Notes under the pieces: model-generated | The model's input: the letters and a program-made list of their open reading frames with translations, nothing else | What the model was told of the DNA's origin: nothing | Databases searched by the model: none | Part shown: in pieces, positions 25,582 to 36,945 of the stretch | Layout of the letters: the number at the start of each line of letters is the position of its first letter | How positions within the stretch are numbered: position 1 is the stretch's first letter | Origin: Gymnorhina tibicen | Lineage: Eukaryota; Chordata; Aves; Passeriformes; Artamidae | Direction of reading: 5' to 3' | NCBI GenBank assembly: GCA_013399875.1 | Contig: VXAZ01008276.1 | Span: forward strand, 694,495 to 758,494 | DNA length: 64,000 bases | Position numbers and translations under genes: made by a program

Positions 25582-27429
25582 AAGTTGAAAAACAGAATTA
25601 TCTATTGACAACATAGTGACTGACTTAAATGCACTAACGTTACTGTAGGGTAATAGCAGTTCTTCTCAGGCAGGCAGCAGGGGGTCCTGTTCAGGTGCTC
25701 CACTAAGGCAAGAAATTTATATAATTAGGAATCCGTCTGTCACAAGCGTCCCCAAGCATTCCCTTGGTGTCCCTCACACCACAGTCTGGCTGACACCATG
25801 TGGTGATGCATGTAGTCAAGAAATATCATTATCTCTCCACTGTGCCTCAGTTTTTCTCGGAGATTCTTTGTATCAGACTGTTCTTCCATTAAGCTGACCT
25901 GGGAGCTGCGGAGCATCCAAGCAGACCCCTTCCACTTCAGTAGAGCACTGGTAGCAGTTTAACACATTTCCCAATAATTGCCCACAAATGCTCCATGAAG
26001 GACAAACAGTTCCACAAAGCTTCTCAGATAATATTCTCCCTGATTACAGAGTCTCAGGAGGGCTCTTCTGCCAAGGAGAAAAAAATGCCACACCTTGAGG
26101 TTAGCTTGTCATGGGCTGTAAACAAGGTGTCCATAGCCACACTGTTCAAAACTTTTTCTCCTCTGTGCTCTTCCTCTGTTCATTACTGGCCCCTGTGTGG
26201 CTTCTGCTTTGAAAGAATTAATTATTCAAGCTGCCTACATATCGCTTTTCAACAACAACTAGCCCCATTGTGTTACAAGGACAAAAACCTTCCATAACAA
26301 CCAGGACAGATGGCTGAAGCCTGGCAACACATTTCAGAGCAGTGCCACACCTCTGTGTTATCAAACCTGGGCTTATTTGCAAACCTCCTTATCTTTGATA
26401 TTTTAATTATAGTGCTACTCTTGAGGATATCCTTGTTGCACAAAAACATCATATTGAATTATTTTTTTAGTGCCTCATTATGACAAAAACTTGGAAACAT
26501 GATCCAGATGCAAACTAAAGGCTGAACAATCAAAAGAATACAAACTATGTAATTTAATAAAAATCTTGTTTAAGAACAGATTATTTATCTTTTGCTGGGT
26601 TTTTAACATGTTGGGGATGGAAACACTGCTGCATTATTCAGCAAATAGCCCTGCTGGAATACTTTCTTCTTGCCATAGTGATTCTATGTAAGCCATGCTA
26701 TCTCAAGGGAATGTGTAACAGTGCAGTGCCAAGATGCTGTGCTGAGGTATTTGTGCCCTCATACTTCCTTTCCTGCAGGGTTTTCTGCCTCTAAAAAGAT
26801 GTCTGAGTTGCTTTCTCGCGCTTCTTTGATCCGTTTGATCATTATAGTCTAACCCATTCTTAATTTCCTCTTGCTGGCCCATTTTGAAAGCCTCATGTAT
26901 GATTTCCAGTTGATAAAATTGCCATTGGGATGCCCTTGCTCTCCTTGATCGTCATCACTCGTGAACAGATGCTGGGGAGGCAGATGATCTTTCAAACGTA
27001 GCAAGGAAGACCAAGAGGAGAGTGCCTGGAGGCAGATTCAAGCACTTAGAAGGGTGTAGTCACACACAGTGGTGCTAGCTTGCTTCGGGGAGGGAGGGGA
27101 GCGAGAGCTGAACATCAAAGTGCAATGGAAATGTAAAATCCATAGTGCTGTGATTCCTCCTTTCATCTGTGCTTTTTCTCCTGGCAAGGTGTTGCAGGCA
27201 GTTCTTCTTTCTATGCCACCGAATAGACTTCAGTGAATGCAAATGGAGCCTCTGGACCACTATTTTATCCTTCAGAAGTTCTAACACTCTGAAATTAATT
27301 TGAGATTGGATATCTTCAATCAGCAAAAGCAAGTAAAAACAGTCCTTCTAGGACAAACAAGGCACAGGTATTCTTCAGGCTCAAGTTGCAACAAGATGGG
27401 GAAGAGCAGGAAAATTGAGAATAATCCAT

Positions 27430-27860
27430 CCTAGGGGACACCTTAGGCCGGTTCAAGCCATACTCTGCGTGGTGGTGACAGACCGGCATCTGGGACAGAA
27501 GCTTTGGTGCAGGATCCTGCCTGTCCGTGGATGCCGTGTCTCACCCCAAATACAGGGTGGCAAATACAGGCTTGGTGGGCTGGGGGCTCCCCCCAGCCTG
27601 GGTTCCAAGGCCAGGCCAGGATCCCATAGGCACTGCCCACCCTGGGGCTCCCTCAGCCTGTGTGTGGGATCCAGATGTGTCCCCTGACCTCTGGCTGCTG
27701 GTGCTGTTGCTTGGCTGCAGCCAGCTCTGCTGTGCTCACTCAGGTACCAGAGCAAACATTGGCATCGTTGTCCCCTTGTTCAGCCCAAGTGAGTGGTGCC
27801 TCCCATTTGGGGATGTGAGTAAATCTGTAACATCTCTGTCAGTGCTCCCATAGAACAGTG
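27430..27860. other. GC-rich block of unknown nature
   Basis: About 430 bp are clearly more G+C-rich than the surroundings, so both strands are open for around 100 codons (27527-27853 on + and 27453-27755 on -). Neither translation shows a domain I recognise. A direct pair of caaatacagg-type words occurs near 27550-27575. It could be an old mobile element, an exon of a noncoding transcript, or simply compositional drift. I see no splice structure or conserved peptide. Confidence 0.35.
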
Positions 27861-28326
27861 ATTTTGTACACGAGAGATCGCCGTGAAAAAAAAAAAGACT
27901 CAGGGTATTAAAAACCCCTGAAATGTAATATGAAAAGTACAATACAAAGTTACCACAGCAAGAACTCCAAACTGAAGGAAGTAAAGATCTTAAGACCAGT
28001 TTTTAAAGTTTTGTCAAGAAATTCCAGAAAGACTTACTAACTTAATTACCTGGAGCTATACCAACAGACAGCCTAAAACAATGCTTACTTATTTCTGAAG
28101 CATTCTTAAGTTTTTTTCCATCTGTGAAGGCCTCGCCTGATTTAAGGACTTTTCTAATGTGACATGAGCAGTATCTGATGAACTGAGGTTCAGCCTATAG
28201 AAAAAAATACTGCTGGCAAGCATTGTGAGTAATCAGTTGTCCATATGAGATTAAAAAGGAAAAAAAATTTCTGCAATTTACAGCTTACAGTGAGGTCTAA
28301 ATAGGCACTCTGTTAAACTGTTCTCA

Positions 28327-29200
28327 TGTCAGGATGATCCTGCTGACCCACCAAAGCTGCTCTGTCCCCCCCTCCTCAACTAGACAGGGGAGAGAAAATA
28401 CAATGAAAAGCTCTTGGGTTGAGATAAGGGCAGGGAGAGATCATTCACCAGTTACTTTCATGGACAAAGGAAACACAATTTGAGGAAATTAGTTTAACTT
28501 ATTACCAATCAAATCAGAGTAGGATAATGAGAAATAAATACAAATCTTAAAAAAACCCTTCCTTTTTCCCCAGCTTAACCAGTCACACGTTCACTTCCTC
28601 CTCCCTATGGCTGCACAGGGGGACAGGGAAGGGGGGTGGTGGCCAGTTCATCACACCTTGTCTCTGCTGCTCCTTCCCCCTTGGGGGAAGATTCCTCAGA
28701 CTCTTCCCCTGCTCCAGCACAAGCTTCCCATGGGGTCACAGCCTCCTTTGGGCACATCCACCTGCTCTGCCGTGGGGTCCTCCAGGGGCTGCAGGGGGAC
28801 CTCTGCTCCTCCATGGACCTCCGTGGGCTGCAGGGGCACAGCTGCCTCACCATGGGCTGTACCAGGGGCTGCAGGGGAATCTCTGCTCCAGCGCCTGGAA
28901 CACCTCCTGCCCCTCTTTCCTTGACCCTGCTGTCTGCAGAGCTGTTTCTCTCACATATCCTCACTCCTGTTTCCATCTGTGCAGGTTTTATTCCCCTTGT
29001 GAAATACCTCATCCCAGAGGTGCTGCCGCCATTGCCAACGGGCTAAGCCTTGGCCAGCATCAGGTCTGTCTTGGAGCCTACTGGCATTGGCTCCATTAGA
29101 CATGGGAGAAGCTTCCAGCAGCTTCTTGCAGCAACCACCACTTTAAGCCACCCCTTGAGCCCCCTTCGCTACCAAAACCCCACCACGCAAACCCAATACA
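28327..29200 (-). mobile_element. Endogenous retrovirus LTR (solo), antisense
   Basis: The block order matches an avian LTR type I recognise in reverse orientation: ctgacccaccaaagctgctc, cctcctcaactagacagggg, gttgagataagggcaggga, then ttattaccaatcaaatcaga, a GC-rich centre and, near the right end, accaccacgcaaacccaat. It contains LTR sequence only: no retroviral gene frames flank it. The internal part has three ~40-bp degenerate units starting near 28785, 28825 and 28865. Open frames across it (28605-29046) are by-products of composition. No clean target-site duplication was found, so the ends are approximate. Confidence 0.65.
28785..28905. repeat. Internal ~40-bp degenerate tandem repeat within the LTR
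   Basis: The word gggctgcagggg recurs at about 28785, 28825 and 28865, each followed by a variant of a tctgctcc or gctgcctcacc segment. The spacing is 39-41 bp. Variation in copy number is known for such LTR interiors. Confidence 0.75.
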
Positions 29201-31944
29201 GTGAAACAAATTTGGCTACAGCTGCTGTATAAAATCAATCCCGAAAGTGACTGTAGTTCATAGTAAGAATACTTAGTGATGAAGTATCAGTTAATTTGTC
29301 TCAGTGTCCTCCCAATGAGGGAATGTACTTCAGGCTTGCTCATTTAAGAATATAATCTTTCTCTGATCTTTGAAGTGATGAAATGAAGGAATAGATCATG
29401 GAGGCAAAGAAATTAGAGCAGTAAAAGAGCTATTAGACTGTAGAGCTCATTATTCCACCCCTAAAAGGCTACTTTGCAGTTCATTCTTGGGTGCTGTGTC
29501 CAGTACACCTAAAAACCTGGGACCATGGGAAGAATGAAGGAGCAATTCTAGTGCGCAGAAATGTCAGTCCTTTTCTCTCTGCTTTGATCCAGCTATAGGA
29601 TGAAGCAAAGTAGTAATTGCTGCCATTATAGAGAACAAACCTATTTGCATTTCTACAGTGCTTCAGCTCTAGCTGTGAATGCCTAATCAGTCCTATTGCT
29701 GGAAAAATATTTTCCAGCCTCTTGTCAAATCTATGTCTGATTGCAGTGCATTACTGCAAAGCCACTTCACCTATGTCCTGGCCCACATCACTAGAGGGCT
29801 GCATGAGAATTTTTGAAGCCAGTGCTGGTGTGTAGGAAACAACACAGCAGTGTCTGTCAGTGCTTCAGTAACGGGGCCTCTAACAGAATCCTGCCCAGCA
29901 TAACATGCAAAGGTGTTTGTGTTTCTAGAACTGTAAAACCCTAAATAATGGGTGTGTAAAGATCCCCTTACACACTTTTGCAGGAATAGTAACATTTACC
30001 CCAATGTCCATGCCAGGCTTAGCCATGATAATTACATTGCATTTTCCTCACCCAGACTTCCCCAGCAGTTTTGGCTGTAGGCTGTTTCTTGTTCCCTGTT
30101 CTGCATGCTTTATCAGAGTGATAAGCACTATCGAGCTACTGCTACATCCTGATGCAAACATAGCTGCACAGTGTGACACATATTTGGATATTTAACCTGA
30201 ATCCCAATGAGTTGCACCTGCTTTTCTACTAATCAGTAGTTTTTTTCTGCCTTCACAAACCCTGAAAATTTAAGGACAGTTTAAGCTTAGTATGCAGTTC
30301 TCAGGACTGATATAGCTGCTTTGTTTCAATCACCCAGCACAGAAGTGTTGTAATCTGGCCAAACCCCATACTCTTGTCTTATTTACAATTCTATTTAATT
30401 TGATATGCATGTGAGTCAGATAAAAATCATTTGTCCCATGATGTTTTTACATACACATTTAAGAATTTTATCTCCTGTAATCCACTGTCACCATGTTAAA
30501 GCTGTTCCAAAGTCAAAATCATTTATACAAATATCTCAGTCTTTTCTCATCAAAACTATTCATTTTTCATGTATTTACAAAGTAAATTTTCCATGAGAAA
30601 GCAGCCAGCACCTCACAACTGCATTTCCATTTCATGAATTTAATTATCATTCTTTCGCCTCACCCAGGAAACACTTAAGGTAATTTTCCACTTAATCATT
30701 TCAACTAAAAGCTACAGCAGTAGCTTTCAGTTTTAAAGACTGTCAAACCTCATCCTGTAGAATGGGAAACTTTGTTAAACAAGACACAACAATCATGAAA
30801 GACCCTGTAAAGGGAACAGCGTGTCCTGTAACTGGGCATATGCATTCCTTAGTTAAAGAAGTGACCTCCCTGACATGCACTAAATCAGTTTGTCCTAGAG
30901 ATGTTACTTTCACAAACTGTTCAGGAATGCTGAGGGAAATCTTTCTTTTATACATCCAACTTCTGCCTGTGTAAGTCTCCTTATCAGATCCCAGTGCTAG
31001 AAAAATAAAATACATTTACTTAGAAGGTCTTCTGCCTTCAGGGGGAAGGAAATGAAAACCTAGACTGGGAGTGAAGTAGATCTTGACACATCTGTAGGTT
31101 TATGCTAGAGGTATATCCTAAAGGATCCTATAGGTTTATATCCTAAACCGCAGAAGGAATAAGAAATAACTTCTACCTACTGCCTTCTGCTAGCAATAGC
31201 TAACCAAATTTTTTGGCAGTTCCTAAGCTGAAATGGGATCTGTCCTTGGCTGTTGTCAGTGAGGAGCATGGATACAGGATAGAGCCACAGGACATACTCG
31301 TGCTGCTGTGTGGGTGGGCTTTTTGCAGTGTGAACTACAGTAAAAGAAGGGAAAAAAAAGAATTCTACGAGGGCTTTTTACATGGTTAAAGCCTGTGAGG
31401 ATCCCCCTGGTATGTCCAGATCTGGCAGAAGGCAGCTTGCACTCTGAATATCTAGAACTTTCTCAGTAGTGGGGACAGGATGTTTTCATTGGCATTGTCA
31501 TTCACTACCTTGAACTTGCCAAGTTGCTCGGAACATACCTTAAAGCAGAGGATTAGGGAATGACTTCTCCTGTCCACCCCTCACACTCTCCACAAACAGC
31601 AATTGCCTAATGTTCCATTTGTTTGGTTATTAGGAGTCTTTGCCCCAAGGCATTTACTGTGAAAATGCTGCACCCCTTGAGGCTGAAGGTAGGTATTTTT
31701 GGCAACCAATGTGGCATAACTTTTTGGGACCTTTTAGGCCAGTCACTGGCATAAAGCCTGAGGCTGCTTAGCGGCAGGGACTGGAATGGACAGGGAACAT
31801 AAAAAACGTAAATTGTCTTACTTCCATCTTGTTGCCCAAATTCACTCTTCCCCCATTAACAGTGCTGCACAGAACTTTGTCATAGACATTTTGAGGCATC
31901 GGAGAGGAAAAAGTCAAATCTTCTGCACATCATTCTCATTATCA

Positions 31945-31960
31945 TAATTAGCCATAATTA
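31945..31960. promoter_or_regulatory. Paired TAATTA homeodomain-type cores
   Basis: Two taatta hexamers start at 31945 and 31955, exactly 10 bp apart. Such sites are bound by many homeodomain proteins but are frequent in AT-rich DNA. Without conservation data this is only a candidate. Confidence 0.2.
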
Positions 31961-33689
31961 AAGAACAGGTACATATTTGATGCACTTTGATACAAAAATA
32001 ACAAAACTACAATGAAGAAATGGCTGTGTGCTATGGAGAAGAACCAACACCCCTGTGTGAAGGAGCTGGCTAAAATATTTGTGTTCGACGGGCACCGAAT
32101 CGGTGGGATCCAGGAGCAGCCTGGTGGGGAAGAGGCAACTCCCACAACACAGCAGACTCCTCCGCTATAGGACACTGATACTCGTCAAACTCATTATTAC
32201 AACTTCAGAAGCCACTAACCTATTAAATAAGAGGGTTTTATAATAAAAATACAGGTGGGCTTCTCAGGGACTCTGCTGCTATATTTAATGTTTAAAAAAC
32301 CATTTCTATCTAGCACACCAGTTAAGGATAACTGTATAAGCAGGGGATAACCTGCTTGCCACAAGTTAAATGTTTTGAAGCTCATGTCCTGCTGATTCAT
32401 TCTGAATCATATCACCACAAATACTTTCACCCTGAGAAGTTATTTCTTGGCTTGGAAGGTTCCTATTTCTGAAAGTTTATCACAGTTTCATGTCACTTTA
32501 GGCCTATCTGCATGCCTGTCCATCAGTTAATTTTTATTTCTTTTCCAACAAAAACCCAAAGAGCATCATTGCCCATTAATACTCTTATATTCCTAGAAAC
32601 AGGAGCTAGCCTGGACACAAGAAATTTTATCGTTCTCCTCCATCTTTGTTCACCAGAGAAAGGATTCTGTTTAAAAATAAACCCAAACTTAAAATGTTTG
32701 TTAAAGTTTGGACATGATTCTTTTCCTGTCTGTACACTTACAGAAATTCTCACACTTTCAGAAGTCTAAATTTTGGATTTCAATCACTAAGGCACAAGAC
32801 TGATCCATATCCCAAGAGGTAACCACACCCTAGTTTAGAAATATGGAACTTTGGTATTTTAAAGTTGGTTGATATTCTAAAGTGTCCCTTATTTCTAAGG
32901 GAGACTGAACCAAACCCAGGTAGGCACCTGGAAACTCTCAAGCCTTGGCAATATCCCTGTCTGTCCTAAACACATTTAACTTTTTCATCAAACAATACAT
33001 TTTACATTTGAAAATGCACTATCTTAAATGCCTACTGAAGGTACCTGGCAATCTTCATTTATAATGCAGGTATGAATTCCTCTTTTCTTTGTTCTTGAGC
33101 TACTTGTACCACTATTTGACTGAGCTAATCCAATAAAAATGCTAAAACTGTTTCAAACATGTTTCTTTATAGTTCATTTCATGCCCTATTTTACAGCAGG
33201 TTATTTTCTAATCTCATTTACATTATTCTGAAGTCACAAACTGATCCTAATTACCTTTTAATGATAATACAAGCTCATTTAAAGGGAACATCAGGTGCTC
33301 CAGTGAAAACCTACTGTGGCAGTTCCTTGCAAATGAGATCATGGTGTTTATGTATTTTGATATGAAATATTAAATGAAAATATTTTCTTGTTTTGTATGT
33401 TAAATTCAATATTTACACTGTATTTTCGAATGTCGGGCAAAAGTGTTGCTGTTTCACAATCTTTGGAGGAGCTCATCCTGAAATCTAGAGAATAGCTGAA
33501 TTATTCATTAATTAGTTCAGCATGAATAATAACCAGAAGCATGAGTCTGTCTTCAGCATAGATTGATAGCAGGTTAGGATCCAGAAATGTTTCTACACTT
33601 GGAGAGGGAGTTAAAAACATTATTGGCTCTCACTTTCTTGACTCAGAATACTTTTCTTCTGAATTTCTGCTGGATCAGGCTTGTTTTTT

Positions 33690-33765
33690 TCCTTTAATCA
33701 TGGAATGTTCTTGAGGTTGAAAAGACAACATTATCCTCATTATCCTTTGTCAATATAATAATAAG
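33690..33765 (-). mobile_element. Possible short CR1-like tail, antisense
   Basis: aatcatggaatgttcttgag followed by gttgaaaagac and a cattatcc segment resembles a diverged antisense CR1 3' end. The similarity stops after about 70 bp, so this is weak. Confidence 0.3.
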
Positions 33766-36700
33766 GTGATACACAGCGATATTAAATGTTGGCGCATTTG
33801 AACATTCAAAGGTGAAGAAAACAGATACAAAGTTTTGTTCTTGGTCCATAGCTAATCTGTGACTCTTAATGCTATCAGATGTGGCTAAAACCATGGATTT
33901 AGCAGAGTCTTTAATATTAAAGTCAGACATTTATATTGATAATGGGATGGGATTAGGGGTCTTAACATTTCGGAATACAAAGCACCCACTCAGCGAGAAC
34001 TAGAGAGAAACTTCTCATATTGGAGGCAATTTTATGAGCTGCAACAGGTTTTCTTGAAACTACAAAATCCCTAAATATTTAGACAAGACTAATTTTTCAG
34101 AATATTGACTTCTTGTAGGTAAAGAAAGAACCTTGCAGGTTAAGATTGCTACAATTATGATAATCATTGAAGTACCTCATCGATGAAGTGAGTTCACCGC
34201 TGACTGACTGAATGAGCCAATTAACCAGTGAACCAAATTCACCCAACCCCTGACTGACTTTGTGTGTTAGGTCAGGATGAGACAACAGCTGTGTAATCTG
34301 AGAACTCCGAGTTATTGACATTTAATTACATTGGTTTTAACTCCTGTAGATAATACAATCACTGTCTTATTTTCTCTCTGTAAACTGGGTATTTTCAGTC
34401 CTTCTTTTTTCATAATGAAAGTCCCTTGGTGTCACTAATGTTTTCCTCAGAATTCCACCATCTTCTGTAAAACAGTGATTTAGGAATTTCTAAAATAATT
34501 TTCATTATTGTATCTGGAAAATCTTATGTCTGATTTCTCTAGATTTAATTTTTACTGTCATGAGGATATCTGTCTCAAAATATGTGTGTAAGACTGTCAG
34601 TAATTCATTATCTCTTTGAGGTTCTCTCAATTTATAACACTGAGTAAAGTAAATCTTGAGGTAATGTTTAAATTTGTGTAGTGCAATAAAATATTAAGTG
34701 GCACTATGATTTGGACACAGTAGAGTTGACAGTGTTTCATGGCTCATTTACCCAAGTAATTATTACATTTTACTCAGCACTCAAAGATCAAGTGCAGGTT
34801 TTTCATTACAGAGGTTCAGGTTGTTAGATATATAATGCATAATGGCTCTAATTTAAGTGGAGCTCAGGAACACAGGGATTCTGAAGCTGTATTATACTCA
34901 TTAGAGAAATATCAAAAGTACATTAAATTATATTGTGGAGTTGTGAGTGGTGGTGAATTGTTTTTTATGTCTGTGATGCAAACTGTTGTAAAACTATAAT
35001 ACAGTAAGACCTGTTTGAAAGTCAGTCTGATAAAAGAGATAAGAGATTTAAAAAAAAACTTCATACCATGAAATACCATTTATTGACAGATTCCATCGAA
35101 GATTGGTGACCTCCACTAACTTTTCATCTCACGTATATTCATACCTTACCCCCTTTTATCCACTCCTTACTTTTGCTACACTGCTAGCATTTACCAGCAA
35201 AACCTACAATTGTGTCTTGAAATTTTGAACGTGGGATAAATGGCTTTTTTCCGTTTTAAAGGAAAGCATCTCTATATTTCAGTAGATGTTTCCCATGGTT
35301 GAATGTACTACAGGAGACGATATTCTTTACTTTATCAGGAAGATATTTTTAATTAAGCAAAGGCTCAGACACTGAGGTTTTCTGAGCACTCGGGCCTTCT
35401 GCATAGTCTCGTTCAAGCCAGTCCTAAAGCATCAAACAAATATTTTTGGTCATCCCTTAAGTGAAACAACAGGGCCTGACAGCCCTGCAATTTTGAAGCC
35501 TCTTTCAGTTCTCTTCACCTTTTCCATTACCAGTGGCCCCCAAGTTGACTGATATAGAAACCTGGGCTGGATTTTTTATTTACTTTCAATACCTCTTTGC
35601 TTGATTGAATAACTCTGAACAGCCTTCACTTTCCTAAACCTCCAGTAGCACAGGACTGTCTTAGGAGCCAAGCTACCTATGGAGCCACCGTTACTGAAGC
35701 CCAGCCCTTCTTTCCCTATCTCTGAGGTGTAGAGTGTGTTTCTCTCCATTTAGCCTTCCCATCCCAGCTTCTGATGTAAGAAGCAAACAGAAGATGATCT
35801 GTGACTAATAACAAAATCTCGGTGGTAGATCTTTTGCACTGCCCATTGGGAAGAGCCAAGCTAAGGCCCTGTGCACCTCCCCGGAGCACAGCAGGGCTCA
35901 CTGAAGCTGTTTGTCAGATCCGGTGATGCTAAAGCTTTGTGAGTGCTAAAGCTGTGCAGTTCTAATGCTCAGCTGTTGGACAGTCACTGTGCCCCAGGTA
36001 ACTGGGGATGCAGTGAATTTGTAAAGCCGGGCTCTTTTCTGATCTCTGTTATTTCTATAGCCAGAGGGGTTTTCTTCCTGTGTAATTTATACAGAATAAC
36101 TTTAGGTAATGCTACTATTGCTTTATTGTTACCTGACACACTTCAGTGAGGTTTTCTCGTGCTTTGATTAGTGAGAAAATGATTTTTTTGAGAAATGCCC
36201 ATGATAGTACCCCTTCTAGTGACAAAACTGATTTAAAAGATGACTAAAAGAAGGAAGTAGTAGTACATAGAGCAATTTGAAATAACAGATCACTGCAGCC
36301 AGAACATTTGATGTGAAGAATTCTATTGTATGGAAAAAGTTATAGAAATATATTGGTATGGTAGAAATAGAAAGATTGAAATAAAGGAATGAGTTTTTAA
36401 TTTTCATCTCTACTATTTATGTTTTTCAGCATATATTTTAAATTCTGACAAGTGACTTTTTTATTTCTATTATGGTATCAGTCAATCACTATGTTACTTC
36501 ATAGGCAAGCAAGAATAAAATCATCTATTTTTCCTATTGTTGGCTTATTGATATCACTATTCCTTGTGAAAAAGAAGAAATGTGAAGGAAGAAATATTTT
36601 TTCATCTTTTACTTGCATGATTACAATCTGTAGCTATGTTCAACTGGCTTCAAGCTACAAGGTAATCATGTCTAGATAGGACAAGAGTCTTTAGGGAGTT

Positions 36701-36891
36701 AGACTATGGAATAAAAAATTCTGTGCAGGCTGGAAAACACATTTGGCAAGAAAGATTTAAATTACAAGTCTCTTCCATGCTACACAGCATAACTGCACAA
36801 ACACTTTAAATCTGGAATTATGCTTTTAAAACCTTTAACACAATAATGACCCATAGTGAGATTCAGCAGTGATAATGCAATAAATAACAAA

Positions 36892-36945
36892 GCTGAAGAA
36901 AATACTGATGATAAAATGATGAAGAAAATAACTGCTGAATAAAAT
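36892..36945. repeat. Two-copy degenerate tandem repeat of 26-28 bp
   Basis: The unit gctgaagaaaatactgatga plus ataaaat is followed directly by a close variant (gatgaagaaaataactgctg plus aataaaat). It is a local duplication with later changes. Confidence 0.7.

Noticed and set aside
28605..29046. Open frames of 105-136 codons on both strands
   Set aside because: They fall inside the antisense LTR. Repetitive GC-rich sequence produces them, and no protein family is recognisable.
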